A stretch of 37,787 nucleotides of DNA from an uncultured Clostridia bacterium (GTDB lineage Bacteria > Bacillota > Clostridia > TANB77 > CAG-508), in assembly GCA_944393475.1 (NCBI GenBank), contig CALYAI010000003.1, forward strand, positions 1 through 37,787. The letters are read 5' to 3'. The first letter of the stretch is position 1. The number at the start of each line of letters is the position of its first letter. The notes under the pieces were generated by a model. The model was given only the letters and a program-made list of their open reading frames with translations. It had not been told where the DNA came from and ran no database searches. Below are positions 17,513-26,796 of this stretch, piece after piece. A program made the position numbers and the translations under genes.

Positions 17513-19664
17513 ACCCTATTTTCATAGAAAGTTTTACTTTTTGTCTTTCATTATCTATTCCAATAACTTTTACCTTTACAATATCTCCTACAGATACTAT
17601 GTCTGATGGATTTTTTACAAATTTTTCACTCATCTCTGATATGTGGACAAGTCCATCATGTTTTACTCCAATATCCACAAATGCTCCAAAGTCAATAACA
17701 TTTCTTACTGTTCCTGTTAATATCATTCCCTCTTTTAAATCCTCGAACTTTAGTACATCCTGTCTTAATATTGGTTTTGGCATATCTTCCCTAGGATCTC
17801 TTCCTGGTTTAGAAAGTTCATCTATTATATCTTTTAATGTCATTTCTCCTACATCAAGCTTTTTAGCGGTTTCTCCAAGTTTTACATCCAATAGTTTCTT
17901 TCTTATTTCAACTAATTTTTCTTTATCCTTTAAATCTTCAGTTCCATATCCTAGTGATTTAAGTAATTCTTCTGCTATTCCATAACTCTCTGGGTGAACA
18001 GCTGTATTTTCCAATGGATTTTTTCCATCAGGAATTCTAATAAAGCCTGCACATTGCTCGAATGCTACTTTCCCTAATTTTGGAACTTTTAATAATTCTT
18101 TTCTTTCTTTTAATTTTCCATTTTCGTCCCTATATTTAACAATGTTTTTTGCAATAGTTTTATTTATTCCAGATACATAAGAAAGTAATGATGGGGTAGC
18201 TGTATTAACATCAACTCCTACTTTGTTAACACTATCTTCTACTACACCTGCTAAGCTTTCTTCCAATTTCTTTTGATTTACATCATGTTGGTATTGACCT
18301 ACACCAATTGATTTTGGATCTATTTTTACAAATTCTGCAAGTGGATCTTGTAATCTTCTTGCAATGGAAATTGCCCCTCTTATAGAAACATTTATGTCTG
18401 GATACTCTTCTGTTGCAAGTTTAGATGCAGAATATACAGATGCTCCTGCTTCGCTTACTATTGTGTATAATACTTTGTGATCACATTTTTTTATCATTTC
18501 AGAAACAAACATCTCGGATTCTCTTGAGGCTGTTCCATTTCCTATTGCAATCATATCTACATGGTCTTTATTTATTAATCTAACTAATTCCTTTTCTGCT
18601 CCAACTATATCATTTTGTGGCTCTGTTGGATATACTGTTGTAATATCCATTACTTTACCTGTTTCATCTATTATTGCAATCTTACAACCAGTTCTATATG
18701 CTGGGTCAAATCCCATAACAGTAATTCCTTTTATTGGGGCTCCAAGTAATAATTGTTTTGCATTTTTCCCAAAAACTTTTATTGCTTGTTCTTCTGCTTT
18801 TTCCGTTAGATCTGATCTTATCTCCCTATCTACAGATGGCTCTATTAATCTTTTAAAGCTATCTTCCACAGTTGCTTTTAAATATTCTGTAAATTGAGTT
18901 TCTCCCTTTATTATGTCTTCTTCTATTTTTCCTAAAATCTTTTCTTCATCTTTTATGATTTTTACTTTTAAGAATTCTTCTTTTTCTCCCCTATTAATAG
19001 CAAGTATTCTATGGCTAGGCATTTTATTTACATTTTCACTATAGTCATAATACATCTCGTATGCAGATCTTTCATCTGGCTTTGTTGCTTTTGTTTCTAT
19101 AGTACCTTTAGAATATATCATTTGCTTTATCATTTTTCTATATTCTGGATTGTCAGATATCATTTCTGCAATAATATCCAATGCTCCCTGAATTGCCTCT
19201 TCTACAGTTTTTACTTCTTTTTCTTCATTAATAAACTGTTCTGCTATTTCTTTTATATCTCTTTTTTCTTCTTGAGCCAAAATAATTTCTGCTAAAGGCT
19301 CCAATCCCTTTGCTTTCGCAACAGTTGCTCTTGTCTTTTTCTTTTGCTTATATGGTCTATATATATCTTCTACTTCTGCAAGTGTTGTTGCATTTTGTAA
19401 GTCTTGTTTTATTTCATCTGTTAATTTCCCTTGCTCATTTATAGAATTTTCAACCTCTTCTTTTCTTTTTTCTAAGTTTCTTAAGTATGTTAATCTTTCG
19501 CCAAATGTTCTTAAGATTTCGTCCGAAAGACCTCCAGTTACTTCTTTTCTATATCTAGCTATAAAAGGAATTGTATTGCCTTCATCTATTAAATTTATAG
19601 TATTTTGCACTTGGCTTTGTTTAATATTTAATTCCTCAGCTATTATTTGTATAATTTTATCCAT
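17511..19664 (-). CDS. tex: Tex-type S1 RNA-binding protein
   Basis: Nucleic-acid-binding Tex protein (YdcI/Spt6-like core), 717 residues, the usual size. Order: helical Tex N-terminal region with NTIPFIARYRKEVTGGL (about 25-50), YqgF/RNase H-like domain beginning GITVMGFDPAYRTG (about 315-440), helix-hairpin-helix part with NTATPSLLSYVSGI (about 485-560), and a C-terminal S1 domain with GTVRNVIDFGAFVDIG (about 640-715). I start at ATG 19664, preceded by GGGAGAG; the frame could extend six codons to a GTG, but those codons are the ribosome binding site. It follows the ABC-F gene by 31 bp and is probably the last gene of the corA operon. Tex acts in transcription or RNA turnover and tolerance to stress; the exact reaction is not settled. 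Confidence 0.95.
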   Translation of the reverse strand: MDKIIQIIAEELNIKQSQVQNTINLIDEGNTIPFIARYRKEVTGGLSDEILRTFGERLTYLRNLEKRKEEVENSINEQGKLTDEIKQDLQNATTLAEVEDIYRPYKQKKKTRATVAKAKGLEPLAEIILAQEEKRDIKEIAEQFINEEKEVKTVEEAIQGALDIIAEMISDNPEYRKMIKQMIYSKGTIETKATKPDERSAYEMYYDYSENVNKMPSHRILAINRGEKEEFLKVKIIKDEEKILGKIEEDIIKGETQFTEYLKATVEDSFKRLIEPSVDREIRSDLTEKAEEQAIKVFGKNAKQLLLGAPIKGITVMGFDPAYRTGCKIAIIDETGKVMDITTVYPTEPQNDIVGAEKELVRLINKDHVDMIAIGNGTASRESEMFVSEMIKKCDHKVLYTIVSEAGASVYSASKLATEEYPDINVSIRGAISIARRLQDPLAEFVKIDPKSIGVGQYQHDVNQKKLEESLAGVVEDSVNKVGVDVNTATPSLLSYVSGINKTIAKNIVKYRDENGKLKERKELLKVPKLGKVAFEQCAGFIRIPDGKNPLENTAVHPESYGIAEELLKSLGYGTEDLKDKEKLVEIRKKLLDVKLGETAKKLDVGEMTLKDIIDELSKPGRDPREDMPKPILRQDVLKFEDLKEGMILTGTVRNVIDFGAFVDIGVKHDGLVHISEMSEKFVKNPSDIVSVGDIVKVKVIGIDNERQKVKLSMKIG

Positions 19665-19695
19665 TTCTTTCTCTCCCATCACACATATAAATTAT

Positions 19696-21279
19696 CTATT
19701 CTATACCTAAATATTCATTATATGTGCATTCCTTATCTACAATTTTTCCACCTTTTTTAATATCTATAATTCTATCTGCTACTGTTTGCATTAATTGATG
19801 GTCATGTGATGCAAATATCATATTTCCTTTAAATCTCTTCATTCCTTCATTTAATGCTGTAATGCTTTCCATATCTAGGTGGTTTGTAGGTTCATCAAAT
19901 ATTAGGAAGTTTGCACCAGATAGCATTATCTTAGAAAGTACACATCTTACTTTTTCTCCACCTGATAATACTTTTATATTTTTTAGTGCTTCATCTCCAG
20001 AAAATAACATTCTACCTAAAAAGCTTCTTACATATGTTTCGTCAGGATCTTTTGAATATTGTCTTAGCCAATCTGTTATATTTAAGTCTTGTGTAAACAA
20101 ATAACTATTATCCTTAGGGAAATATGCTTTTGTAATTGTTGTTCCAAAACTTATAGTTCCAGAATCCGGTTCCATTTCTCCCGCTAATATTTGGAATAGT
20201 ACTGTTCTTGCATTCTCGTTATCTGCTAATACTGCAATTTTATTATCTGCTTTTACAGTAAAGCTTACATTATCTAATAATTTTTCACCATCTACGGTTT
20301 TAGTTAGGTTTGTAACTGTTAATATATCATTTCCAACATCTCTATCAGGTTTAAAATCTATATATGGATACCTTCTATTAGAAGGTTTTATTTCGTCTAA
20401 TTGGATTTTTTCTAGAGATTTCTTCCTTGATGTTGCTTGTTTAGATTTAGATGCATTTGCACTAAAACGAGCAATAAATTCTTGTAATTCCTTAATCTTC
20501 TCTTCTTTCTTTTTATTTGCTTCTTTCATTTGTTTTAATGCAAGTTGACTAGATTCGTACCAGAAATCATAATTTCCTGGATATACTTTAATTTTTCCAA
20601 AGTCAACATCTGCAATATGTGTACATACTTTGTTTAAGAAATATCTATCATGTGATACTACAATTACAGTGTTTTCAAAATTAATTAAGAATTCTTCTAA
20701 CCATTGAATTGTAGTTAGATCTAGGTCATTTGTAGGTTCATCCAATAATAATACATCTGGATTTCCAAATAAACTTTGTGCAAGTAATATTTTTACTTTT
20801 TCCCTATCTTCAATTTCTTTCATTTGTTTATAATGGTTTTCTGGTGAAATTCCTAAGTCATTTAATAATGTTTCTGCATTTGTTTCTGCATTCCATCCAT
20901 CTAGTTCTGCAAATCTTTCTTCTAGTTTAGCCGCTTTCATTCCGTCTTCTTCCGTAAAATCTTCTTTTGCATATATTTCTTCTTTTTCTTTCATTATTTT
21001 ATATAGTTCTTGGTCACCCATTATAACCGTGTCCAATACACTATAATCATCATATGCAAAGTGATCTTGTTTTAATATAGATATTCTTTCTCCTTTATCT
21101 ATACTTACATCACCTTTACTTGGCTCTAATTCTCCAGAAAGAACTTTTAAAAAAGTAGATTTTCCTGCACCATTTGCACCTATTATTCCGTAGCAGTTTC
21201 CTTTTCCGAATTTAATATTTACGTCTTCAAATAAAACTCTTTTTCCAAAACGAACTGTTACACCATTTACAGATAGCAT
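19696..21279 (-). CDS. ABC-F family ATPase, YkpA/YbiT type
   Basis: A soluble protein of 527 residues with two ABC domains and no membrane part, the ribosome-associated ABC-F class. It resembles YkpA/YbiT: VRVYPGNYDF-like (KVYPGNYDF) and FSANASKSKQATSRKK in the linker. ABC1 has Walker A GANGAGKST (34-42) and Walker B LLLDEPTNDLD, but the signature before LLAQ is EIEDRE instead of LSGGE, as also in YbiT. ABC2 keeps LSGGE (438-442), Walker B IFDEPTNHLD and SHD, but its Walker A is ADNENART (352-359), with Arg358 where Lys is expected. Ribosome binding site AAGGAGG 7 nt before ATG 21279. It starts 19 bp after corA ends. Role in translation is inferred from family. Confidence 0.92.
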   Translation of the reverse strand: MLSVNGVTVRFGKRVLFEDVNIKFGKGNCYGIIGANGAGKSTFLKVLSGELEPSKGDVSIDKGERISILKQDHFAYDDYSVLDTVIMGDQELYKIMKEKEEIYAKEDFTEEDGMKAAKLEERFAELDGWNAETNAETLLNDLGISPENHYKQMKEIEDREKVKILLAQSLFGNPDVLLLDEPTNDLDLTTIQWLEEFLINFENTVIVVSHDRYFLNKVCTHIADVDFGKIKVYPGNYDFWYESSQLALKQMKEANKKKEEKIKELQEFIARFSANASKSKQATSRKKSLEKIQLDEIKPSNRRYPYIDFKPDRDVGNDILTVTNLTKTVDGEKLLDNVSFTVKADNKIAVLADNENARTVLFQILAGEMEPDSGTISFGTTITKAYFPKDNSYLFTQDLNITDWLRQYSKDPDETYVRSFLGRMLFSGDEALKNIKVLSGGEKVRCVLSKIMLSGANFLIFDEPTNHLDMESITALNEGMKRFKGNMIFASHDHQLMQTVADRIIDIKKGGKIVDKECTYNEYLGIE

Positions 21280-21298
21280 TTCTTTACCTCCTTAAATT

Positions 21299-22252
21299 TT
21301 AATTTAGCATATCCTTCTTTTTTAACCATACTACAGAAATTAATGTAAGCAGCGTGGCAATAAATATCATTATCCAAAATCCAAAAGGGCTTCTTTCGAA
21401 TGGTAATTTAACATTCATTCCCCAAAAGCTTGCAATCATTGTTGGTACTGCAATAATAATTGTAATTGATGTTAATGATTTCATAACTCCGTTTAGGTTA
21501 TTTGATATTATTGATGCATAAGCATCCATTGTTCCGTTTAGGATATCACTATAAACTTTGCTCATTTCTATAGCTTGCTTATTTTCGATTATTGCATCTT
21601 CTAGTATATCTTCATCTTCTTCATATAATTTTATATTCTTAATTTTTACTGTTCTTTCCATAACTGCTTCATTTGATCTTAATGATGTTGTTATATATAC
21701 AAGTGATTTTTCTAATGATAGTAATTTTAATAATTCTCTATTCTTCATTGAATTGCTTAATACATTTTCTGCAATCTCTGTTTCCTTATTAATTTTCTTT
21801 AAGTATTCCAAATAGTCTGAAGAATTATTATACATCATTTGTAATATAAATCTACTCTTTTTATATGTGCAAAATCCTTTTACTTTACCATTTTCGAATC
21901 TTTTTATTAAATTACATTCTCTTAAAGTAACAGTTATGAAATAATCATCTCTTACAACTATCATACCAATTGGCATTGTTGCATACATATAACTTCCCGT
22001 ATGTAATTTTTCTGTAATTGGTATATCTATAATGAATAAAATTGTATTATCTTCGTCCTCTATATCGATTCTGGCTTTTTCTTCGTTATCCAAAGCATAT
22101 CTTATAAAGTCTTCTTTTATATTTACGTTTTGGCAAACTTCTTTTATTTCTTCTTCCGAAGGATCTACCATATGTATCCATGTTCCTCTAGTATATGTAT
22201 TAACAGTTTCTAATTTATTTGTTTGCATATTAGTATTGTATAACTTTATCAT
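21299..22252 (-). CDS. CorA-family divalent metal (Mg2+) transporter
   Basis: Membrane channel of the CorA family, 317 residues. A large N-terminal cytosolic domain with helices (about 1-250) is followed by two membrane helices near the C-terminus, with the signature Gly-Met-Asn at 278-280 (FWGMNVKLPF) between them and a basic tail (WLKKKDMLN). I use ATG 22252, with GTAGGGGG 8-9 nt upstream; the open frame extends 12 codons to a TTG, but this overlaps the ribosome binding site. First gene of the corA - ABC-F - tex row (gaps of 19 and 31 bp), with a good promoter at 22336-22364 and a perfect 12-bp inverted repeat at the predicted start of transcription. Metal specificity cannot be read from sequence. 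Confidence 0.9.
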   Translation of the reverse strand: MIKLYNTNMQTNKLETVNTYTRGTWIHMVDPSEEEIKEVCQNVNIKEDFIRYALDNEEKARIDIEDEDNTILFIIDIPITEKLHTGSYMYATMPIGMIVVRDDYFITVTLRECNLIKRFENGKVKGFCTYKKSRFILQMMYNNSSDYLEYLKKINKETEIAENVLSNSMKNRELLKLLSLEKSLVYITTSLRSNEAVMERTVKIKNIKLYEEDEDILEDAIIENKQAIEMSKVYSDILNGTMDAYASIISNNLNGVMKSLTSITIIIAVPTMIASFWGMNVKLPFERSPFGFWIMIFIATLLTLISVVWLKKKDMLN

Positions 22253-22305
22253 TTCGTAAATCCCCCTACCTTTCTTTTTATTTGCCAATTTGTTTTAATA
22301 CATTA

Positions 22306-22333
22306 AATAGGAGCTTTATCCAAAGCTCCTATT
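22306..22333. repeat. Perfect 12-bp inverted repeat at the corA transcription start
   Basis: AATAGGAGCTTT (22306-22317), 4-nt loop ATCC, AAAGCTCCTATT (22322-22333). There is no T run directly after it on either strand, so it is a poor terminator. The corA promoter places +1 near 22329, inside the repeat: it would be a 5'-terminal hairpin of the mRNA or a repressor operator. It also lies about 40 bp past the surface-protein stop codon, so a terminator role for that gene is not excluded. Confidence 0.6.
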
Positions 22334-22335
22334 CT

Positions 22336-22364
22336 AGTTTACATATTTTTTATTTCTTTGTCAA
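22336..22364 (-). promoter_or_regulatory. SigA-type promoter of corA - ABC-F - tex
   Basis: Perfect TTGACA (22364-22359), 17-bp spacer, TAAACT (22341-22336). It lies between the surface-protein stop codon and corA. Confidence 0.65.
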
Positions 22365-22371
22365 GTTCTAA

Positions 22372-25300
22372 TTATAAAACTTTTTTCTTAATTACTATAA
22401 CTCCTGTTACTAAAATTGCTAGTCCTACAATTGTTATAATTATTAATGTTAATTGCTTGTTTGCACCAAATGGTACAACAAATGTTAAGATTTCTGATCT
22501 ACCAGTGTCTAATTCTTCTATGTTTTCGAATGTTGTAGGGTCTGCGTTACCAGGTATTTCTACCTCTTCCTGTCCTGTTGTATCCTCATAATATGGTCTT
22601 CTACCATTATCTATTTTTAATTCGATTATTTCTGCTATATTTTGCATATCATCGGATGATGAAGTTTCTTCGGCACCTGCTATAACTCTTACACATCGTA
22701 TTATATCTGGAACATTTGCTGTTTCGCCTGGTTGTAGTTTTTGTCCTGAAGTTACACTTGTTTCTAGAGCTTCATCCAAACTTTCTGTTATATTATCAAA
22801 TACATCAGGTGATAAGTATTCTCCTCTGTAACTACTATCCAGTGTTACACTGTTTTGTTTATTTAATAGTACCTTCCAAACATCGTTTGTTTTTTCGTAG
22901 TCTAAAGCATTTGGAATGTAATCAATTATTTTTTCTGATGACATTTTGTTTATTGTATTCTTATTTTCTACATTTCCTGTATAATAATATGATTGTTCAT
23001 TATAGTCTATTTCACTGTAGTTTCTTACATAATATGTATATTCAACTGTTAATGAAGATCCGTATAGTAAGTTCTCGTCAACTGTTCCCTGGACTAAACC
23101 TGTTGTTACATTTCCATTTTCGTCATATTTATTTGCAACCCAAGTTAAGTTTGGTGCAGTTGATCTAGAATCGAATATTGTACTTCCATCAGTTGCTGTT
23201 AATTTTACATAAGTTACATTTTTGTTTAATACAATCTTTGTTCTTGGTCTTTCTATAATTCCAAAGTCTATATTATCTACAGAATAATTTGGTTGTTCTT
23301 TACCTAGGTATTCTACTTCTAGAGACATTTGTGCAGTATCTGCAAACATGCTTGTATTATTTGCAAGTTCTTCTAACATTGCATCATCTGCATCTCTTGT
23401 AGCATTTAATACTGTAGCATTTGAATATCTTAAAGTTTCGCTATATGCATTTACAGTCTCTCTTCTGTTCCAATCATCTTTTGCATCATTGTTTCTTGGT
23501 GTTGTATTTTGGTACCAGTATTTATCTGAATAATTTCCTTCTGTATAAATTGTTGATTTATAATCTTGTCCTGTATACATTTGGTCATTCATTTGTACTG
23601 CTTTTATACATGTTAGGTCACCATATGTAAATTGTAAATAGTAATCACCTGGTATATAACCACTTATTTCGTATGTACCGTCTTCATTTGTTCTTACTTC
23701 TTTAGGGTTTAAAGTATTTACATCTTCGTTTGTACAAATTAATTTTACAAAAACTTGGTTTACTTTAAATTCCTCATCTTGGTATGTTCCATCTCCGACT
23801 CTTTCATTATTTTTTAGTCTATCATCCAATGGTAAATCTTCGAATGCAATACCATTCATTTTTCTTTCTTCGTTATTTAATACTAATCTTAATGCTGGTG
23901 CAGCATCTGCATCATCTTCGAATACTTCCATACTACGTTTTGTTTTTGCTTCTCCACCTTGATTTTGATATTCTTGTGTTTTTGCATCTGCTACTAATTG
24001 TTGAACATCAGCATCTGTTGGGTTCATATTGTCCGGTGTAGAATCTATATCTAATAGACCTGCATTTTCACCTGCATTTGATATTGTATTTCCGTCTAAG
24101 TCTTTTCTATCGTTTGTATATGCATTTCTATAACCCGCAATTTCTGCAAAATTATCTTCATAAGTTTGTCCTTCTGAAAGAAGAGCTCTTAATGTATCAT
24201 TAGAAACTTTGTACTGAACAAATATCCATTTTTTATCTGTTATTCCTTCATTTGCTAAAGATGTTGTATGTAGTTTTTGGTATGTTTTACCATTTCCAGA
24301 TACAGTTCCAGATGAATTCCAACTGATTTGCTTATTGTTTTCATCATAAGAATTAACTAATTCGTATGATGTATCTGCATAGTCATTTAAGTCTAATACA
24401 TATCCTGTAATTTCTCCAACTGATTGGTTCTTTATTTGGATCTTGTATGTTACAAATACTTGTAATTTATCTCCATCATTATCATATTGTACATCTGACT
24501 TATATATAACATCTTCGCTTCTTAAACTTCTATTATAATTTGGTACATCTGTACCTCTTATTTCTATATTAAGATCTTCTCCGGCACCATTATAATCATA
24601 AGTATGTGTCTTTCCATTTATTTGTACATCAACTTTTATTAAGTCTTTTCTTAAGTTTAGGTCAAATTCTTCTCTTTCCTTAATACCAAAGTTTACGTTT
24701 CGTCTTACTTCCAATGATTTTCCTGCATTATATATTGTTAAACTTTGTAAACCATCTGATCCAGTATATGCATAAATCATAAACATTTCATTTGTAGTAT
24801 CATCCCTACTTGGATATGTATGTTGTGCATCGACTGGTGTAAATTTATCATTAAAAGCTCTTCTGTTTTCTTTACCGTCTGTTGCATGTGATTGTACTTC
24901 TACTGAAGCACCATCTTTTTGGTAAGTTGTTGGTTCATATATTTGACCATTATATTTAAATCTTACATAACATTCTAGATTTATATCCAGTTTGTCAAAT
25001 TCATAATATCCATTACCGTCGGTTGTTGTACTTGCAAGCTGTGTTCCATTTTGGTCAAATAACACTACTTCTACTCCTGATAGCATTACGTCTCCATTAC
25101 TTAGGATACCATCTTCTCTACCATCTTTTTGTGCAAGTTTATCTAAGAATACTTTTCCAGATAACTTCCATACTACATGTAATGGGAATTCACCATTATT
25201 GTATAGGAATGGATCATCTTTTCCATTTTCGTATTTATCTTGTACATCTACAACGAAGTAAATCATTGTATCTGCACCTTGGTAATACTCTGGCGAAGCA

Positions 25301-26796
25301 GTACCTTTTAATCCTTTAAGTGTTTTTTGTAATGTAATTGTTTTTGTATATGTGTCTCCACTTGCTGCCCAACCATTTTCATTTCCTGGTTGTAATATAT
25401 ATCCTGGTCCTGGTTCATCCACTAGTTCATATGTTGCACCCGGTGCTGATGCTCCCGGTCCTATGTTATATATTACCCATTGGAATTCTACCAAGTCCCC
25501 ATCATATATATAGGGAACTCCATTTTCATCTAAATCTTCTGCACTAAAGTATTTTTTATAATCTGGATATGTTACCTCTGTAACTTTAGCACTATTTTTA
25601 CCTCGATTTGCAATTGTTAATTTAGGTATTTCATTTATTGTAAATAGTCTTTTATATGTTCCATCATCTTGTAATCTTTGTACAGATTTTAGATATTTAT
25701 ATGCAACTAGTATTGGTTTTGCTGGTGGTACTTTTAATGTTAATGAACCATTTCCTTCTGTATGTGTTGCATTAAACACAGCTATTCTTTGACTTCCACC
25801 ACCACCAAGTAATAGGATTCTTCCAGCATATAAATCTGTTCCAGTTGTACTTAATGTTATACTTTGTATTTCATCTGCTATTCCATCTATATGTATATAA
25901 AAATCTTGACCACTAGGAATATCACTAAGTGCAATTTCTTCTTTGTTACTATTAAGTACTGTTACAGATCCATCTTCTGTAGAATATTTCTGATTTTTAT
26001 CATCTATTGTTATTCCGGTAACTTCGCCATTTCCAGAAAATTCTAATCTGTATGGTCCTAAGATTGTTTCTGTATCTGTAAATTCAATATCTGGATCTCC
26101 TTGCGAAGCATTTTTAACACCTCCAACACCTCCTTGTATTCCTTCTGCATATGCTTTTGCATCTTGATATACTCCTTGGTATCTAGATCCATAAGCAGTT
26201 GAACCATCTGTTTGCCATCCCGACCAATCTTTATATCCAGAATGTGCAAAAGCACTAAATGCACCGTTATAATTTTGAGCATGATTAGCAAAACAAACTA
26301 TATTACGAAGAAAGAAGTCATCATCACTTCCATTATCAGGTCTATTTGCCAACCAATTTGCAAGATACGCCATAAAACGTGCTCTTTTTACTATATCTGA
26401 ATCTGTAATATTCTGCAATCCGGCATTTCCATATAGCGTTGTTGGTGTATATACATTTAATCCTTGCCAATTATTTCCTAATGTTCCATTATAACTATTA
26501 TCTATATCGATTATAGCTAATATTTGATATGCCCCTTTATTAGGTGAAGAAGCTGTGTGTGGGTCTATACACGCTGCAGTTCTCTGATCAATTGTTCCTC
26601 TAGCAACTTCTACAGCACCAGCATATCTATAATCACTTGATAAAAATCCTGTTACTCCACTGGCAGCTGTTGCTAACTGTAAATCGGTATAAGATTTTAC
26701 GTTGTTTTTTGCTATTATAGCTATTCCTATAAAAATTATTAATATTAAGGCAAGATTAATTAAAACTTTCTTTTTAACTTCTTTTTTAGTTTTCAT
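22372..26796 (-). CDS. Giant surface protein with SdrD-B/Cna-B-like domains, C-terminal membrane anchor
   Basis: A 1474-residue exported protein. It begins with a basic tail and one hydrophobic helix (about 10-29), then an unassigned N-terminal domain (about 40-225) with a lone ACIDPH cysteine and a Trp/Tyr-rich end. A middle part (about 230-550) holds beta-rich and DUF11-like stretches. Next come an SdrD-B/Cna-B-type unit with TTTDGNGYYEFDKLDI, further DUF11-like repeats, and a second Cna-B-like unit with RTNEDGTYEISGYIPGDYYL near 1070. It ends with one helix and VIVIKKKVL. I see no LPXTG-type motif. Glu/Asp/Asn/Thr-rich throughout, fitting a stalk or adhesin. ATG 26796 lies inside the 3' end of the preceding gene (11-bp overlap), with GGGAGG upstream, so both are made together. 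No enzymatic residues recognised. Confidence 0.85.
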   Translation of the reverse strand: MKTKKEVKKKVLINLALILIIFIGIAIIAKNNVKSYTDLQLATAASGVTGFLSSDYRYAGAVEVARGTIDQRTAACIDPHTASSPNKGAYQILAIIDIDNSYNGTLGNNWQGLNVYTPTTLYGNAGLQNITDSDIVKRARFMAYLANWLANRPDNGSDDDFFLRNIVCFANHAQNYNGAFSAFAHSGYKDWSGWQTDGSTAYGSRYQGVYQDAKAYAEGIQGGVGGVKNASQGDPDIEFTDTETILGPYRLEFSGNGEVTGITIDDKNQKYSTEDGSVTVLNSNKEEIALSDIPSGQDFYIHIDGIADEIQSITLSTTGTDLYAGRILLLGGGGSQRIAVFNATHTEGNGSLTLKVPPAKPILVAYKYLKSVQRLQDDGTYKRLFTINEIPKLTIANRGKNSAKVTEVTYPDYKKYFSAEDLDENGVPYIYDGDLVEFQWVIYNIGPGASAPGATYELVDEPGPGYILQPGNENGWAASGDTYTKTITLQKTLKGLKGTASPEYYQGADTMIYFVVDVQDKYENGKDDPFLYNNGEFPLHVVWKLSGKVFLDKLAQKDGREDGILSNGDVMLSGVEVVLFDQNGTQLASTTTDGNGYYEFDKLDINLECYVRFKYNGQIYEPTTYQKDGASVEVQSHATDGKENRRAFNDKFTPVDAQHTYPSRDDTTNEMFMIYAYTGSDGLQSLTIYNAGKSLEVRRNVNFGIKEREEFDLNLRKDLIKVDVQINGKTHTYDYNGAGEDLNIEIRGTDVPNYNRSLRSEDVIYKSDVQYDNDGDKLQVFVTYKIQIKNQSVGEITGYVLDLNDYADTSYELVNSYDENNKQISWNSSGTVSGNGKTYQKLHTTSLANEGITDKKWIFVQYKVSNDTLRALLSEGQTYEDNFAEIAGYRNAYTNDRKDLDGNTISNAGENAGLLDIDSTPDNMNPTDADVQQLVADAKTQEYQNQGGEAKTKRSMEVFEDDADAAPALRLVLNNEERKMNGIAFEDLPLDDRLKNNERVGDGTYQDEEFKVNQVFVKLICTNEDVNTLNPKEVRTNEDGTYEISGYIPGDYYLQFTYGDLTCIKAVQMNDQMYTGQDYKSTIYTEGNYSDKYWYQNTTPRNNDAKDDWNRRETVNAYSETLRYSNATVLNATRDADDAMLEELANNTSMFADTAQMSLEVEYLGKEQPNYSVDNIDFGIIERPRTKIVLNKNVTYVKLTATDGSTIFDSRSTAPNLTWVANKYDENGNVTTGLVQGTVDENLLYGSSLTVEYTYYVRNYSEIDYNEQSYYYTGNVENKNTINKMSSEKIIDYIPNALDYEKTNDVWKVLLNKQNSVTLDSSYRGEYLSPDVFDNITESLDEALETSVTSGQKLQPGETANVPDIIRCVRVIAGAEETSSSDDMQNIAEIIELKIDNGRRPYYEDTTGQEEVEIPGNADPTTFENIEELDTGRSEILTFVVPFGANKQLTLIIITIVGLAILVTGVIVIKKKVL

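Noticed and set aside
22716-25547. Several rightward open frames of 60-150 codons rich in Leu/His/Phe/Tyr
   Set aside because: Antisense shadows of the 1474-residue surface protein; no ribosome binding sites and an implausible composition.
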